From Gammaproteobacteria bacterium UBA5338 (GTDB lineage Bacteria; Pseudomonadota; Gammaproteobacteria; Pseudomonadales; UBA5862), in the NCBI GenBank assembly GCA_002408105.1, contig DHQM01000190.1, forward strand, positions 3,821 through 18,440: 14,620 bases of DNA, read 5' to 3'. The first letter of the stretch is position 1. Every line of letters begins with the position of its first letter. This document shows positions 13,193-14,620 of this stretch, piece after piece. Position numbers and translations under genes: made by a program. The notes beneath the pieces were generated by a model. The model saw nothing but the letters and a program-made list of their open reading frames with translations. It made no database searches and was not told the origin of the DNA.

Positions 13193-13637
13193 AGTAGGCC
13201 GATGTTGATGCCAGCACGCTGGTGGTCATGCAGCCCACCAGCAGGGGCTGCCAAATCTGGCTGAGGGTGCTTTGCATCCAGCCCCATGACAGGTCAAATG
13301 TGATCGGCAGGGCGGGCACCGCGAGAATCCAGCAGCCGAGCCGATACATTGCATAGAAAACCGCCGGCATGGTGAGTGGATTGGTCACCCACACAAGCGC
13401 CAGGGCGACCGCCAGGTTGCAGCCCCACCAAATACAGAGCACCGTCGCCAGCAGCATCTGACTTGGAACTGGCAAAAATGCACAAAACAAGCCGATCGCA
13501 CAGGCCGAAGACACCGACCGGCGGTTCAGGTGCCACAGGTTGGGTTCGTGCAACAGGCGGTCAAACACCCGCATGCCCCGCCGTGCTTTCACGTGCTCCG
13601 GATGCGGCAGGTGGCGTTTGATAAAGTCTTTAGGCAT
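13053..13637 (-). CDS. DUF2062 membrane protein
   Basis: The 194-residue protein begins [17 protein letters not shown] and contains [19 protein letters not shown] (33-51), FLPVPSQML (54-62) and a [19 protein letters not shown] segment (83-101), all typical of DUF2062, with three or four membrane segments up to about residue 155. Its function is unknown; relatives are often near comEC or lipid and cell-envelope genes. The last 46 residues are encoded in the 140 bp that overlap lolD on the other strand; from about residue 166 they are low-complexity and Arg/Pro-rich ([18 protein letters not shown]), as if the gene lost its original stop and reads on through the lolD 3' end, past its switch-histidine codon. 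The ATG at 13637 has no clear ribosome binding site. Confidence 0.82.
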   Translation of the reverse strand: MPKDFIKRHLPHPEHVKARRGMRVFDRLLHEPNLWHLNRRSVSSACAIGLFCAFLPVPSQMLLATVLCIWWGCNLAVALALVWVTNPLTMPAVFYAMYRLGCWILAVPALPITFDLSWGWMQSTLSQIWQPLLVGCMTTSVLASTSAYFIVRWLWRLMAVRRWQQRPHRHERRAAPRGPGEKPDPCRRRMPHRG

Positions 13638-13770
13638 GACCGGGCATTGAAGCGGGTATCCATGAACCTGCCATGACGCAGGTTGTGGCCCGGTGGTTGC
13701 GCGCGCCACCTGGCACCCGGCCCAGGCGTTTTCGATCAAAGAGAAGCGTGCCGTCAGGGACGACGGAGCA
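13638..13770. promoter_or_regulatory. Divergent gap between the DUF2062 gene and comEC, with a 7-bp-arm dyad
   Basis: AACCTGC (13665-13671) and GCAGGTT (13678-13684) form a perfect inverted repeat with a 6-bp centre. A second, GC-rich repeat GGTGG/CCACC lies at 13692-13710. No convincing -35/-10 pair was found for either gene. The dyad may be an operator for the divergent pair, or chance. Confidence 0.3.
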
Positions 13771-14620
13771 ATGGCGCATTGGTTCCTCGGTTTTTGCTTG
13801 GGTGTGGTGGTGGCCGCCTGGTTGCCCGCATTGCCCGGTCCAGGCGCCCTCGCCATGGTGCTTGCGGCACTGTTGGCGGTCGGCGGCGCAGCCAAATGGT
13901 GTGGTGCGTTTCCTGTCGACTCGCTCAAGTATAGGTGTTGGGCTCTGGCACTGGCCGCCCTCGGTGGCCTCGGCTTCGGAGTCGCTGCGGGCACTCACCG
14001 GCTGGCAGCTGAGCTTCCCAGTGAACTGGAAGGCCATGACCTGTGGGTGCAGGGTATTGTGGCGAACCTGGTGAGCGAACAAAAGGGTGGCGCGCGATCC
14101 GTGGCCCGGTTCGAGTTTGAAGTGGAGTGGACCGCCCTGGATGTTGACGGGCTCAACCGCACGGCTCCACGCCTCAAGCGCTTGCGACTGAGTTGGTACG
14201 GCGCGCCCCAAGTCCAGCCAGGGCAGCGGATTCGGCTCCGGGTGCGCCTCAAGCGCCCCCACGGCCTGCTCAACCCGGCGGGATTCGATTACCACAGCTG
14301 GCTGTTTCAGCAAGGCATCGGGGCCACGGGCTATGTGCGTGGCGAGTCTCAGCCGCACCGCACCCGAGCGCCCCTGTGGGCGGTGCCAGTGGCCCGGGTG
14401 CGTGCCGGTGTGGATGCCCAGCTGGCGCAGGTCTGGTCGCAACTCGACCAGGGTCCGGCGCTGCGCGGATTGGTGTTGGGAGCACGAGACCAGATGCCCC
14501 CCGCCCTTTGGTCGCTCTTTGCCGCCACCGGCACCGTGCACCTGATGGTCATTTCCGGGCTGCACATTGGTCTTGTGGCGGCGTTCGGCTTCGGCATCGG
14601 GCGGTGGGGCGCCTGGCTGC
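13771..14620 (+). CDS. comEC: DNA internalization-related competence protein ComEC/Rec2, 5' part (runs off the window)
   Basis: The frame is open from the ATG at 13771 to the last base and gives 283 residues. The N-terminus has two or three membrane helices (about 4-20, 26-42, 55-74), then an OB-like soluble domain (about 88-195) with LRLSWYGAPQVQPGQRIRLR (138-157) and LLNPAGFDYHSWLFQQGIGA (166-185), the DUF4131 signature. The competence-domain start LRGLVLGARDQMPPALWSLF (231-250) and TGTVHLMVISGLHIGLVA (253-270) follows. ComEC forms the inner-membrane channel that brings single-stranded DNA into the cytoplasm during natural transformation; the full protein is usually 700-800 residues with a C-terminal metallo-beta-lactamase domain, so about two thirds is missing. 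GGAG lies just 2 nt before the ATG. Whether other competence genes exist cannot be seen. Confidence 0.93.
   Translation, partial: MAHWFLGFCLGVVVAAWLPALPGPGALAMVLAALLAVGGAAKWCGAFPVDSLKYRCWALALAALGGLGFGVAAGTHRLAAELPSELEGHDLWVQGIVANLVSEQKGGARSVARFEFEVEWTALDVDGLNRTAPRLKRLRLSWYGAPQVQPGQRIRLRVRLKRPHGLLNPAGFDYHSWLFQQGIGATGYVRGESQPHRTRAPLWAVPVARVRAGVDAQLAQVWSQLDQGPALRGLVLGARDQMPPALWSLFAATGTVHLMVISGLHIGLVAAFGFGIGRWGAWL

Noticed and set aside
13630..14565. Minus-strand frame of 311 codons opposite comEC
   Set aside because: The plus strand has clear ComEC motifs through this interval; the minus frame is His/Gly/Arg-rich shadow sequence.
1..14620. CRISPR array, tRNA or rRNA gene, insertion sequence, prophage or defence genes
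   Set aside because: No regularly spaced repeats, no tRNA-like cloverleaf, no transposase or integrase motifs were seen; gene content looks like ordinary core genome.

Overview
The window is GC-rich, densely coding chromosomal DNA. Enzyme families, gene order and Na+-coupled transporters point to a gammaproteobacterium of Pseudomonadales/Oceanospirillales type, possibly marine. The block PilZ - lolC - lolD - DUF2062 - comEC matches, from memory, an order seen in Pseudomonas, except that the expected lolE is missing. No tRNA, rRNA, CRISPR array, insertion sequence, integrase or phage gene was seen; this looks like core genome.

Layout. (1) 1-836: the 3' part of a thiopurine S-methyltransferase gene (tpm), converging on a small conserved gene of unknown function; their stop codons overlap in one CTAG. 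(2) 968-4393, plus strand: a VanZ-family membrane protein translationally coupled to a GDP-mannose mannosyl hydrolase (gmm), then an alanine/glycine:cation symporter and an exported polysaccharide deacetylase with a GTG start. (3) 4401-11151, minus strand, read from right to left: a PilZ-domain protein, agmatine deiminase (aguA), a small unrecognised membrane protein, the Na+/H+ antiporter nhaB, N-carbamoylputrescine amidase (aguB), a divergent DAHP-synthase-like enzyme, and a Bax-type glucosaminidase. AguA and AguB together turn agmatine into putrescine; nhaB lies between them. Candidate promoters are visible before aguA, before the small membrane protein/nhaB unit and before the DAHP-synthase-like gene, so this run is probably several overlapping transcription units. 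(4) 11212-14620: a LolC/LolE-family permease and LolD ATPase on the plus strand (lipoprotein release from the inner membrane), a minus-strand DUF2062 membrane protein whose 3' end overlaps lolD by 140 bp, and the 5' part of comEC (DNA uptake channel), which runs off the window.

No wholly new system stands out. The most interesting points are the single Lol permease in a place where lolE would be expected, the long tail-to-tail overlap of lolD with the DUF2062 gene, back-to-back extended -10 promoters that would give leaderless mRNAs for the PilZ gene and lolC, a PilZ protein with a helical insertion and an altered c-di-GMP motif, the aguA/nhaB/aguB arrangement with an unrecognised membrane protein, and metal-ligand and active-site changes in the DAHP-synthase-like enzyme. 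All functional calls rest on reading motifs by eye; no database search was run.
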